From an uncultured Christensenella sp. (GTDB taxonomy: Bacteria; Bacillota; Clostridia; Christensenellales; UBA3700): a DNA stretch of 29,774 nt. A program made the position numbers and the translations under genes. Below are positions 1 through 7,674 of this stretch, piece by piece. The stretch covers positions 1 through 29,774 of the forward strand of contig CAJTNA010000018.1 in the NCBI GenBank assembly GCA_910577845.1, in the 5' to 3' direction. Under the pieces are notes generated by a model. That model was not told the origin of the DNA and did no database searches. It saw nothing but the letters and a program-made list of their open reading frames with translations. The first letter of the stretch is position 1. Every line of letters begins with the position of its first letter.

Positions 1-450
1 AAATTGATATTAGGAAAAGTATCTGCTAATACAAGTGTGAATGATTTTGTAGCAATTATAAATTTTGGTGGAGCAGTAATATCATTGTTAAATGCCAAAG
101 GTGAAATAGTGTATGGAAAGGATGCGGATAGCAAATTTACAGACAAACTAAATAATGCAAGCGAGTATGCAGTTGGAACTGGCTGGAAATTAAAAGTATA
201 TACGACAGCAGGTGATTTGATAGATGAGATAAGTATATCGGTACTAGGTGACTTGACTGGGGACGGCAAAGTAAATAGTGCAGATATAAACTATTTAAGA
301 CAAGTAGCGAATAATGGTATTGAAAGTTTGAGTGCGGAGCAGAGGTTATCAAGCTTAATAGTTAATAAAGGTAATTTGCCTACCATAACAGACACACAAA
401 TATTATGGGAAGCAATTTGTGGCAGACTAGACTTAAATGAGTTTATTTGA
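1..450 (+). CDS. C-terminal end of a secreted protein with dockerin-like EF-hand module (partial)
   Basis: The frame is open at the left edge, so only the last 149 residues are visible and the true start lies outside. Residues about 10-81 look like a small beta-rich domain (alternating hydrophobics, ending ISISVLGDL). Residues 84-95 form a dockerin/EF-hand calcium loop, GDLTGDGKVNSADINYL, with candidate ligands D84, T86, D88, K90 carbonyl, N92 and D95. The second half, which in a true type I dockerin would be another calcium loop, reads NKGNLPTITDTQILWEAICG and has lost the acidic pattern. So this is either a half-degenerate dockerin or the dockerin-like tail common in large clostridial surface proteins. 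Function of the whole protein cannot be told. No sortase motif or membrane anchor is present at the C-terminus. The module call is good; the cellulosome link is only a possibility. Confidence 0.7.
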   Translation, partial: KLILGKVSANTSVNDFVAIINFGGAVISLLNAKGEIVYGKDADSKFTDKLNNASEYAVGTGWKLKVYTTAGDLIDEISISVLGDLTGDGKVNSADINYLRQVANNGIESLSAEQRLSSLIVNKGNLPTITDTQILWEAICGRLDLNEFI

Positions 451-512
451 AATTAACTAGAGAACAAACCAAATTATTGATTTTTATTAAAATTTAATAA
501 TAAATAAAATAA

Positions 513-542
513 ACAACAAGATACCAGTTGGTGTCTTGTTGT
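513..542 (+). terminator. Hairpin terminator after the dockerin-like gene
   Basis: Arms ACAACAAGATACC and GGTGTCTTGTTGT pair over 13 bp with one T-G wobble around an AGTT loop. It sits 63 nt after the stop codon. The downstream T-run is poor (GTAATAAAG), so termination may be modest. The arm sequence AACAAGATAC recurs in the hairpin at 944-973. Confidence 0.55.
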
Positions 543-652
543 AATAAAGTAAAGTTAATTTTAGTTTAAAAAGTCTTTTAAAAATTTATTTAATTATAAT
601 TTTTTGATAGTTTGTTTTTTCTATAAAGTGTTATTTATGAAAGACTTTAGGT

Positions 653-692
653 AGGCTTACTTGAATGCTAACAATATGATTTAAGTAAGCCT
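653..692. repeat. 14-bp inverted repeat followed by a small hairpin
   Basis: Arms AGGCTTACTTGAAT and ATTTAAGTAAGCCT pair over 14 bp with one G-T wobble and leave a 12-nt loop (667-678). A second perfect 7-bp hairpin, GACAAAA/TTTTGTC, follows at 693-711. Neither has a T-run of terminator quality. The role is unknown; it could be an operator, a structured RNA or the remnant of a small mobile repeat. Confidence 0.45.
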
Positions 693-943
693 GACAAAAC
701 TCCTTTTTGTCTTGGTTAAAGTTTGATTATTAAAATATTAATTTATGTAATTACTTTTTTAAATTTAAAATTGATTAAAGAGTTCTAATGTTATTGAATT
801 TGAATGATAAAATGCATCAAATTGATTTTTAATGTGGTTGTTAAAAAATGTTTTAAAAATAATTTTTAACATATATTTTAAAATATTTGCTAAAAGAAAT
901 CATTAATTTGATATAAAAACTTAAAATGCTATGACCTTAAGCA

Positions 944-973
944 AACAAGATACCGACTAGTCAGTATCTTGTT
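944..973 (-). terminator. Terminator after the yaaO-to-trmN6 operon
   Basis: Arms AACAAGATAC and GTATCTTGTT form a perfect 10-bp stem, and the interior GACTAGTC is itself self-complementary, so the stem can extend after one C-A mismatch. It lies 12 nt beyond the last gene of the minus-strand operon. The plus side is followed by GTTTTAT and the minus side by TTTGCTT, so it may act in both directions. Confidence 0.65.
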
Positions 974-984
974 GTTTTATATTA

Positions 985-1677
985 TTAAAAGTGTTGAATA
1001 TTTTTAACAATTACACCGTGTTTTCCGCCTAGTTTGCTAATTACAATAAAAGTATCAACAATGTTTGAGCCATTAGTTGTAATTGTGTAAATTTGTTTTG
1101 GGATAAGGTTATGTTTAGTTAAAGTGGTGATGACCTCAGCCATTCTATCCGCTTTATGTACCATATAAAACAAACCGCCAAACTTTAATATTTTGCTTGT
1201 GTTTTGTACAAGTTCTTGTAAGGTAAGTGCAACCTCGTGTCTTGCAATAGCAATGTTACTATTCTCACGCATACTGCCACTTGTCAATTTGTAATAGGGC
1301 GGATTGCAAACAACAATGTCAGCATAGCCACTTGGTAGTATTTGATTGATATTTTTTACATCTTGACAAACTATATTAATTCTATCTTGCAAGTTATTCA
1401 TTTGCACTGAACGGGTAGCCATATCTACCATATCAGGTTGGAGTTCTACACCAATAATATTGTTACAATTTGTTTTAAGAGCAATCAATATACTTATTAT
1501 CCCGCCACCAGTACAAAGGTCAACAACTTTGCTTTTGCTGGTAGCAGTTACCATATTTGCAAGCATAACTGCGTCTGATGTAAAACAATATTTATCCTTG
1601 TTGCTTATTATAAATCTGCCATCAAGTTGCAAATCGTCTAAACGTTCGCCATCTTTTAAAAAGTCGGTTGGTTGCAT
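985..1677 (-). CDS. trmN6: tRNA1(Val) (adenine-37-N6)-methyltransferase, YfiC/YabB type
   Basis: Class I SAM-dependent methyltransferase of 231 residues, expected to methylate N6 of adenine 37 in a valine tRNA. Motif I is DLCTGGGI at residues 53-60 (SAM binding), the acidic ribose-contact region is GVELQ near 76-80, and motif IV is NPPYYK at 125-130, the N6-adenine methylase signature. I place the start at the ATG at 1677, which begins MQPTDFLKDGERLDDL and is preceded by GAGGAA. A longer frame running into ricT lacks family resemblance. The gene starts one base after the ricT stop, so translation is probably coupled. It corresponds to yabB in the B. subtilis tmk-holB-yaaT-yabB neighbourhood. 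The exact tRNA target is inferred from family only. Confidence 0.85.
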   Translation of the reverse strand: MQPTDFLKDGERLDDLQLDGRFIISNKDKYCFTSDAVMLANMVTATSKSKVVDLCTGGGIISILIALKTNCNNIIGVELQPDMVDMATRSVQMNNLQDRINIVCQDVKNINQILPSGYADIVVCNPPYYKLTSGSMRENSNIAIARHEVALTLQELVQNTSKILKFGGLFYMVHKADRMAEVITTLTKHNLIPKQIYTITTNGSNIVDTFIVISKLGGKHGVIVKNIQHF

Positions 1678-1678
1678 A

Positions 1679-2545
1679 TTATTCCTCAATGCTATCATTG
1701 TCGTTATCGTCAGAGTCATCTATTTCGTTATAACAAGTTTCGCATTTAACATCTGCAATATTATATTCACGAACTACAATTGCACCATCTTCGTTTGAAA
1801 CTTTAGCTTTTATTGTTTTGTGCAACAAATCAACACTGCTAACAATTCCGTCACCATCATTAGTTGTAACAGAGGCACCTACTTTTGGCATTTCCTTAAG
1901 GGTTTCAACGTAGTAATCATTTTCATATTTAAGACAACACATTAATTTGCCACAAATACCACTGATTTTTTGTGGGTTTAGTGAAAGACCTTGTACTTTT
2001 GCCATTTTTATAGTTACTTTTTCAAAATCTGCAAGGTGAGAGTGGCAACAACAAACTCTGCCACAAGGTGCAAGAGCACCACGCATTTTTATGTCGTCAC
2101 GTTCATAAATTTGTCTTAATTCTATTCTTGATTTTAGTACAATTGCTAAATCTTTTACAAGTTCTCTAAAATCAACTCTATTTTCAGAGGTGAATGAGAA
2201 TATGGCTTTGCTTCTATCAAAAGTGTAATCGGCATCAACTAATTTCATAGGTAAGTTATGTTCTTGAATTTTTTCCAAACAAACTTTGTATGCCCATTTC
2301 TTTTTTTCTAGATTTTCCTCATTTTGCTTGTAATCTTTTTCTGTTGCTTTACGCATAACGTCTTTAAGAGGCTTTACAATCTCTGACTCGTCAATAAATT
2401 TGTTTGGTGTAGCAACTATGCCAAACTCAATACCTCTAGCAGTTTCTACGATTACACCGTCACCCTCATTAAACTCTATGTCCATTGGGTTAAAATAGTA
2501 TATTTTTTTATTTGAATGGAATTTGATTCCTACAACTTGTTGCAT
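1679..2545 (-). CDS. ricT: RicT/YaaT, PSP1-domain protein
   Basis: A 288-residue PSP1 family protein. In B. subtilis RicT (YaaT) works with RicA and RicF in a complex that carries Fe-S clusters and promotes RNase Y-dependent mRNA maturation, besides affecting competence, biofilm and sporulation. The cysteine-rich core typical of the family is clear: CGRVCCCHS at residues 161-169 and GICGKLMCCLKYE at 196-208. The last 15 residues are an acidic tail (DDSDDNDNDSIEE). The start at 2545 is supported by AAGGAG placed just upstream. The gene lies between holB and trmN6 as in B. subtilis, but a 286-bp gap with hairpins separates it from holB, so it may have its own promoter or leader. RicA and RicF are not in this window. 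Confidence 0.9.
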   Translation of the reverse strand: MQQVVGIKFHSNKKIYYFNPMDIEFNEGDGVIVETARGIEFGIVATPNKFIDESEIVKPLKDVMRKATEKDYKQNEENLEKKKWAYKVCLEKIQEHNLPMKLVDADYTFDRSKAIFSFTSENRVDFRELVKDLAIVLKSRIELRQIYERDDIKMRGALAPCGRVCCCHSHLADFEKVTIKMAKVQGLSLNPQKISGICGKLMCCLKYENDYYVETLKEMPKVGASVTTNDGDGIVSSVDLLHKTIKAKVSNEDGAIVVREYNIADVKCETCYNEIDDSDDNDNDSIEE

Positions 2546-2831
2546 ATGTTCTCCTTATATAAAACAATAGAGTTGTTTTATTTGATTTATATTGTTTAAT
2601 ATCGCAAATACCTAAAGGGTAGTTTGCAATAATCTATATTAATTTCATAGTTTTATGAATTTATAATTACAAGCAATTACTTTTATAATTTTGACTTAAT
2701 TTTTAATTTAACTGCACATAATTTGCATTTTAAAGTAATTGTAAAGTGTTTAATAGAGCATTTTGGAATAATCATTTGTTAGTGTAAAAGAAAATGCACT
2801 GGGAAATCAAAAAGAATATTCTTTTAATGTA
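2546..2831 (-). other. Gene-free holB-ricT gap with hairpins in the likely ricT leader
   Basis: Three structures are visible. A perfect 9-bp hairpin (2559-2581, arms ATAAAACAA/TTGTTTTAT, loop TAGAG) ends just upstream of the ricT Shine-Dalgarno. A 9-bp hairpin with a one-base bulge lies at 2604-2627 (GCAAA-TACC against GGTA-G-TTTGC). A 16-nt palindrome AAAAGAATATTCTTTT (2810-2825) lies directly after the holB stop and could act as a weak terminator. I see no convincing -35/-10 pair and no coding potential. Confidence 0.4.
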
Positions 2832-3776
2832 TTACTTAGTTAAGTATTTGATTTCCGCAAGCTTAAGCAAGAAGTTAGTATTCACTGCTTGAGCATTGCA
2901 ATTACTATTTAGTCTTTTAGCTGTATCAATTATTAAATCACTCAAATTTGCAAGAGTAGCTAATCTATAACTTTTGCTCAATTGATTATCTCTTTTTAAT
3001 GCTATATCCTCAATAGCGTTTGAGATTATCCCTTCTAATATGGAAAGTGAATAAGCAATGTCTTCCTTGTCATTGCCTAGACAATTTATATACTGAGCCA
3101 TAAGGGCAGTGGAGGTGTAATTTATCAAAAGTGAATTCATTGAGTTATAACAAGACTTAAATTTATCGTCTGCAAGTAAAGACTTTGCTTTTGTCAAATT
3201 GCCTTTGCTAAATTTGACTGCAAGTTCCGTATTTTGCTGATTAGGGTCGATTTTCATAAGTTCTTTTAAAATATTTTGGTTATTCCAAATATTAAGATAT
3301 ATCTTTTTGACACGTGATTTAATGGTCTGTAACATATTAGATTCACTAGCAACAGATAAAATGATTATTACTCCTTGCGTTGGCTCTTCCAATGTCTTTA
3401 GTAGTTTGTTTTGAGCCGTCTCATTCATACTATCCGCATTTAATATTACATAAACTTTGTAATTATTTTCTACTGCGGAGATAGTTGTATCACTAATTAA
3501 ATCTTTTATATCCTCTACTTTTATAGTACCCTCTTTACTTAAATAGTAAACATTTGGGTTGTTGTTATGCTCCAGTCTAACACATTCGGAACATTGTCCG
3601 CAAGCATTATGAGTTTTGCAATAAATTACTTGTAACATTACCGATACAAAATTATCTAAAGTTTCCTTATCTTCAGAAATAACCATATAACTATGTGCAA
3701 GACGATTTTGTAAACTTTCTTGCTCAATGATTTTGTATGATTTAGATTGTTTGATAATGTTGACATTGCTTATCAC
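2832..3776 (-). CDS. holB: DNA polymerase III subunit delta'
   Basis: Clamp-loader subunit delta', 314 residues, an AAA+ protein that helps load the beta sliding clamp at replication forks. The family Zn-type cysteines are present (C53, C59, C62, C65 in CKTHNACGQCSEC). The hallmark MNETAQNKLLKTLEEP spans about residues 117-132, and KSR near 153-155 is the sensor region. The early region has no Walker A lysine motif, as usual for delta', which does not bind ATP productively. Translation starts at a GTG that overlaps the tmk stop (GTGA, 4 nt), so the two are coupled. In B. subtilis tmk and holB are separated by yaaQ and yaaR; both are missing here. Confidence 0.9.
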   Translation of the reverse strand: MISNVNIIKQSKSYKIIEQESLQNRLAHSYMVISEDKETLDNFVSVMLQVIYCKTHNACGQCSECVRLEHNNNPNVYYLSKEGTIKVEDIKDLISDTTISAVENNYKVYVILNADSMNETAQNKLLKTLEEPTQGVIIILSVASESNMLQTIKSRVKKIYLNIWNNQNILKELMKIDPNQQNTELAVKFSKGNLTKAKSLLADDKFKSCYNSMNSLLINYTSTALMAQYINCLGNDKEDIAYSLSILEGIISNAIEDIALKRDNQLSKSYRLATLANLSDLIIDTAKRLNSNCNAQAVNTNFLLKLAEIKYLTK

Positions 3777-4402
3777 TTTATAATTCCTCTTGCTTGCAAA
3801 TTGCGTATTATACTATTATGTGTTTCAAACTTATTGCCACGTGGTGATATACATACTATACGATTAGGGTACATATCAACAGCCTTTTTATAGCCAGCAT
3901 AAACTTTTTTATGAAAGTCTAAAGATTGTAGTTCCATTCTATCTCCCTCATCTCTGCCACCTTTACGTTTAAAAGCTTCGTCTGGCGGTAAGTCAAGGAA
4001 AATTGTCACATCTGGCATATAATCACCACACACAATTTCATTAAGTGAAGTAATTGTTTTAACGCCTAAATCTCTTGCAAAGCCTTGATATGCCATTGTG
4101 CTGTCAATAAATCTATCGCAAATAACTAGTTCGCCATTTTCAATAGCGGGAACTATCACTTGCTCCATAAGCTGTGCACGGGCAGCAGAATATAGCATCG
4201 CCTCGCATAGTGAATGCATTTCACTATTTACTGGGTCAAGAATGATTTTGCGGATTTTTTCGCTCAAAGCGTTACCACCTGGCTCACGTAAAAACATTGC
4301 TTTTTGATTTGTTTTATTTAGATACTCCTTTAATAAATTGACTTGGGTAGATTTGCCTACTCCCTCGCAACCCTCAAAGGTAATGAATTTTCCTCTTGAC
4401 AT
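3773..4402 (-). CDS. tmk: Thymidylate kinase
   Basis: Thymidylate kinase of 209 residues, converting dTMP to dTDP with ATP in the dTTP pathway. The P-loop is EGCEGVGKST at residues 10-19, the dTMP-binding REPGG is at 39-43, the DRF motif (DRFIDSTMAYQG) is at 96-107, and the lid region RKGGRDEGDRME is at 146-157. Length is typical of the family. The start ATG at 4402 has AGAGGAT in good position. It is the second gene of the minus-strand operon, 27 nt after yaaO, and overlaps holB by 4 nt. This linkage of a nucleotide kinase with a clamp loader is conserved in Bacillota. Confidence 0.95.
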   Translation of the reverse strand: MSRGKFITFEGCEGVGKSTQVNLLKEYLNKTNQKAMFLREPGGNALSEKIRKIILDPVNSEMHSLCEAMLYSAARAQLMEQVIVPAIENGELVICDRFIDSTMAYQGFARDLGVKTITSLNEIVCGDYMPDVTIFLDLPPDEAFKRKGGRDEGDRMELQSLDFHKKVYAGYKKAVDMYPNRIVCISPRGNKFETHNSIIRNLQARGIIK

Positions 4403-4429
4403 ATTTATCCTCTAGTATATATTTTTTAT

Positions 4430-5683
4430 TTATTCTGTTTTGAAAACAGGAACTTTGCCGTTAGTTAAACCAAAAATTTCATATTCTGTATTTGCCAAAT
4501 AGTTAATGACGCTCTCGTCTAATAGGTCACCGATTGTGATAATTGGTGTCCCTGGGGGGTAAATACCTATATTGCTTGCAGATATTCTATTTGAGCAATC
4601 TTTTAAATCCAAAAACTCAATACTTTTGCATTTAGTATCGATTTTTGATAGTTTTTCCTTATAAAAGTCCTCATATTTTTCTGTGCAAGTTATATTGTTG
4701 AGTGCTTTTGCATATCTAATTAAATGCTTGTAATTGTAAGGCGTTATTATAGCAACAAGTATATCTTTTTGGGCAAGTTCAAGGTAAATGTTTTCTTCTT
4801 CAAGCTGTTCAGATATTTTTTTTGCACTGATTCCATTTGTGCATATGCAAAGCCTAGTAAAGTCAGTAGTAACTATATATTTATATTTGCTCTTGTTTAA
4901 TTTGTGCTTAAATAGTTTAAGTTCAGTAAACACTTTATCGTATAATTTTTCACCATTCTGACTATAATTGCATATGGCATTGTCTATACTTATCATTGTA
5001 AGATAGCTTGGACTTGATGAGTGTAGCATACTTCTTGAATAACATAAGTGGTTGTAAATATTTTGGTCATTGCAAACTATTCCAGCACCACCAGTTAGTA
5101 CAGGTAATGTTTTGTGGAAAGACAAAATCGTTATATCAGCAATGTCTGTTGGTAGTTTGGGAAACTTGCTATTAAATGCAAAGTGTGAACAATGGCTTGC
5201 GTCCCATATTACAAGTGGTTTGCAATCTTTTAATTGATTTATATCTATAAGCACTTCACCAAAATAGTTTGGGGTGTTTATTACTACAATGTCAAAATCA
5301 TTTAGGTTAATATTTTGTAGGCTTTCTGTATATGTTATATCAAAGCTAAAAATGTTTGCATAATTGTGTACACTTTTATGCTGAGCAGATACCAAAAGCA
5401 GTTTGTTACCAAAATTTTTTGCTGTATGTAATGCAATCGCAACGCCACTAGTCGCACCATTTGTAAGCATAAGTGAATAATTGGTATGATAAGCGGTTGC
5501 AATATTGCGTTCCACATTTAGAATAACATCCTTACTTTCTATAAGATTGTCAGAAAAAGAAAGTTCGGTTATGTCATAAGAGGTATTAATGTTAATGTTG
5601 TAGCCATTATGTCCTGGCATATGAAAACGAATAGGCTTGGCTTTTACATACTTTTTTATTGTGTTATACAATTTGTTTTGCAT
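4430..5683 (-). CDS. Orn/Lys/Arg decarboxylase-like PLP enzyme (YaaO type)
   Basis: Fold-type I PLP enzyme related to the ornithine/lysine/arginine decarboxylases, 417 residues from the start chosen here. Visible family marks: FHMPGHN at residues 20-26, NGATSG at 75-80, the stacking histidine in QHKSVHN (H102), D161 in WDASHCSH (replacing the usual DEAHGAH), the PLP lysine K191 in SFHKTLPVLTGGA, and the C-terminal GIYPPGTPI. I chose the ATG at 5683 because a GGGGGG ribosome site lies 3 nt upstream; a longer upstream frame would run across the promoter and hairpin. The protein is shorter than B. subtilis YaaO (about 480 residues). The substrate is unknown; lysine or arginine decarboxylation is inferred from the family. 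It is the first gene of the tmk-holB operon. Confidence 0.8.
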   Translation of the reverse strand: MQNKLYNTIKKYVKAKPIRFHMPGHNGYNININTSYDITELSFSDNLIESKDVILNVERNIATAYHTNYSLMLTNGATSGVAIALHTAKNFGNKLLLVSAQHKSVHNYANIFSFDITYTESLQNINLNDFDIVVINTPNYFGEVLIDINQLKDCKPLVIWDASHCSHFAFNSKFPKLPTDIADITILSFHKTLPVLTGGAGIVCNDQNIYNHLCYSRSMLHSSSPSYLTMISIDNAICNYSQNGEKLYDKVFTELKLFKHKLNKSKYKYIVTTDFTRLCICTNGISAKKISEQLEEENIYLELAQKDILVAIITPYNYKHLIRYAKALNNITCTEKYEDFYKEKLSKIDTKCKSIEFLDLKDCSNRISASNIGIYPPGTPIITIGDLLDESVINYLANTEYEIFGLTNGKVPVFKTE

Positions 5684-5724
5684 AAACCCCCCTATTACAA
5701 TAGCTCGGGCAATGATTTGAACAT

Positions 5725-5749
5725 AAAAAATGCCTTTTGTGGCATTTTT
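5725..5749 (-). terminator. Promoter-proximal hairpin terminator in the yaaO-tmk leader
   Basis: On the minus strand, arms AAAAATGCC and GGCATTTTT form a perfect 9-bp stem with a 6-nt loop, followed by an uninterrupted run of six Ts. It lies between the predicted promoter (5769-5797) and the yaaO start codon, beginning roughly 13 nt after the expected transcription start. No plus-strand gene ends here, so it is not a convergent terminator. An attenuator role is inferred. Confidence 0.55.
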
Positions 5750-5768
5750 AAATACCTTTGCGATTTTA

Positions 5769-5797
5769 ATTATACAATAAAATTTGAATAATTGCAA
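5769..5797 (-). promoter_or_regulatory. Predicted sigma-A-type promoter for the yaaO-tmk-holB operon
   Basis: Read on the minus strand: -35 TTGCAA (5797-5792), a 17-nt spacer, and a perfect -10 TATAAT (5774-5769). The start of transcription is expected near 5762, about 80 nt before the yaaO ATG. Confidence 0.6.
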
Positions 5798-5873
5798 CCG
5801 CATTTTTTAAATTACATAAATTTAGGTGATTTTTTTATTTTTATTAAAAGTAAAATATAATATACGCTTTGTA

Positions 5874-5902
5874 TTGACAATGGCAATTTAAAATGTTAAA
5901 AT
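5874..5902 (+). promoter_or_regulatory. Predicted promoter of the RNase J operon
   Basis: -35 TTGACA (5874-5879), a 17-nt spacer and -10 TAAAAT (5897-5902). It is divergent from the yaaO promoter within the 331-bp gene-free stretch 5684-6014 and leaves a 5' leader of roughly 105 nt before the RNase J start. I see no strong hairpin in that leader. Confidence 0.65.
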
Positions 5903-6014
5903 AAAATAGATAATTTTTAAGCATTTGTTAATTTTTGGCAAAAGTTTTGTAATTTAACTATGTTTATTTTGAAAAATAAAAGTTGACAGCTTAGCGTATA
6001 TATTGGAGAGAGTA

Positions 6015-7658
6015 ATGGCAAAACAACTAAAAATTGCATTTTTGGGCGGTGTTGGAGAGATAGGTAAAAATATGACTGCTGTGGAATATGGTGACAATAT
6101 TTTTATAATCGATTGTGGCTCAATGTTTCCTACAAATGAAACCCCAGGAATTGATTTGGTAATTCCTGATTTTAATTATATAGTGCAGAATAAAGATAAA
6201 GTGAGAGCAATTCTTTTAACTCACGGACACGAGGACCATATTGGAGGTATGCCTTATTTGCTTAAGGAATTACCAGATGCAAAAGTTTATGGTTCTAAAC
6301 TTACTTTGGCATTGTTGGAACACAAATTGAACGAGGCAAAAATTACTATGCCTAAATGCGTTTGTGTAGATGGTGGCAGTGTTGAGAAAATAGGTGTATT
6401 TTCTGTGGAGTTTATCAAACAAAGTCACTCTATATCTGGTGCGTTTGCACTTGCAATAACTACACCTATTGGCGTAATATTCCATACTGGTGACTTTAAA
6501 GTTGACTACACACCTATTGATAGTGAGCGTGCAGACTTGTCAAGGTTTGCAAGGCTTGGTGACGAAGGAGTGTTGTTAATGTTGGGTGAAAGCACTAATA
6601 TTGAAAAAAACGGATATTCAATGAGCGAGAGTAGTGTTGGTGCTACGATTGACAAATTATTCGCTAATAATATAGATAGTAGAATAATAATTGCTACTTT
6701 TGCAAGTAATGTGCATAGATTGCAACAAATAATTAATATTTGTGAAAAATATGGCAGAAAGGTTGTTTTTAATGGCAGAAGTATGCTTAAAGTTAGTGAA
6801 CTTGCAAAACAGATTGGGGAACTTTATTATAAGCCAGGCACTGTGATTGATGTTGAGGAAATGGATAAATATCCTTATCGCAAGTTATGTATTATATCTA
6901 CTGGTTCACAAGGTGAGCCTATGAGTGCATTGACACGTATGGCAAATGGTGATGATAAAATTGTTGCTAGCAAAAATGATGTTATTATTTTATCTTCTTC
7001 ACCTATTCCTGGTAATGAAAAGTATGTATATACTACAATTAATAACTTGTACCAAAGAGGTGCTAAGGTTATTTATGGTAGCTTAGGTGATTTGCACGTT
7101 TCTGGACACGCTTGTAAGGAAGAACTTAAACTTATGCTTTCATTAATAAGACCAAAATTCTTTATACCTGTACACGGCGAGTATAGACATTTGAAACAAC
7201 ACGAGGAGCTTGCTATGTCTTTGGGCGTTCCTCAAAAGAATATTAGCATTTGCGATATTGGCTCATTAATTGAGGTTAGAAAAACAAAACTTGTGCCTAT
7301 GCAAAATATTACAGCGGGTAGCGTTTATGTTGACGGCTTAATGGATGTTGACGATATTGTGCTACGTGATAGAACTCAGCTTTCAAAAGACGGGTTCGTA
7401 GTATGTTTGCTTGGTGTAAGTATGGAATCAAATTGTCTTGCTTCACCGCCAGATATTATTGCAAGAGGTTTGCAATTTACTGATGATATTTTAGAGGAAA
7501 TCAAAGACGCTATTTGCAAAATGTTTGAGGGTTTTTCATATCACGGCAGTAGTGATAGAGGTAGCTTAAAGGCAAGTGCAAGACGTATTATGAATAATAT
7601 CATAAAAGCAAGGTTGAAACAACGCCCTATGATTTTGCCAATAATAATGGAAATTTAA
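6015..7658 (+). CDS. rnj: Ribonuclease J
   Basis: Metallo-beta-lactamase/beta-CASP ribonuclease of 547 residues, with 5'-exo and endoribonuclease roles in mRNA turnover and rRNA processing. The zinc-binding HGHEDHIGG motif spans residues 70-78 (H70, H72, D74, H75). Later family marks are HTGDFKVD near 158-165, the beta-CASP region with ATFASNVHR, SSSPIPGNE, and the HVSGHA and HGEYRHL histidine motifs. The ATG at 6015 is the right start: the in-frame TTG at 6003 sits inside the GGAGAG ribosome site. Only one RNase J is seen here; whether it is the J1 or J2 paralogue cannot be decided. It leads a seven-gene co-directional run. Confidence 0.93.
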   Translation: MAKQLKIAFLGGVGEIGKNMTAVEYGDNIFIIDCGSMFPTNETPGIDLVIPDFNYIVQNKDKVRAILLTHGHEDHIGGMPYLLKELPDAKVYGSKLTLALLEHKLNEAKITMPKCVCVDGGSVEKIGVFSVEFIKQSHSISGAFALAITTPIGVIFHTGDFKVDYTPIDSERADLSRFARLGDEGVLLMLGESTNIEKNGYSMSESSVGATIDKLFANNIDSRIIIATFASNVHRLQQIINICEKYGRKVVFNGRSMLKVSELAKQIGELYYKPGTVIDVEEMDKYPYRKLCIISTGSQGEPMSALTRMANGDDKIVASKNDVIILSSSPIPGNEKYVYTTINNLYQRGAKVIYGSLGDLHVSGHACKEELKLMLSLIRPKFFIPVHGEYRHLKQHEELAMSLGVPQKNISICDIGSLIEVRKTKLVPMQNITAGSVYVDGLMDVDDIVLRDRTQLSKDGFVVCLLGVSMESNCLASPPDIIARGLQFTDDILEEIKDAICKMFEGFSYHGSSDRGSLKASARRIMNNIIKARLKQRPMILPIIMEI

Positions 7659-7674
7659 TTTGAGGTAATTTGTA

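Larger units (their letters stand above)
451..984. other. Gene-free region with several hairpins
   Basis: No open frame with a ribosome binding site or family resemblance is visible on either strand. The sequence is very AT-rich and holds four inverted repeats: two terminator-like hairpins sharing the same arms (513-542 and 944-973), a long 14-bp stem (653-692) and a small perfect hairpin directly after it (693-711, arms GACAAAA/TTTTGTC). The region separates the convergent ends of the dockerin-like gene and the minus-strand operon. Confidence 0.6.

Noticed and set aside
1678..1719. N-terminal extension of trmN6 into ricT
   Set aside because: Extra residues have no family support and the ATG at 1677 is preceded by GAGGAA.
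5684..5803. N-terminal extension of the yaaO-like protein by 40 residues
   Set aside because: It would cover the predicted promoter and hairpin, has no ribosome site, and the GGGGGG before 5683 marks the real start.
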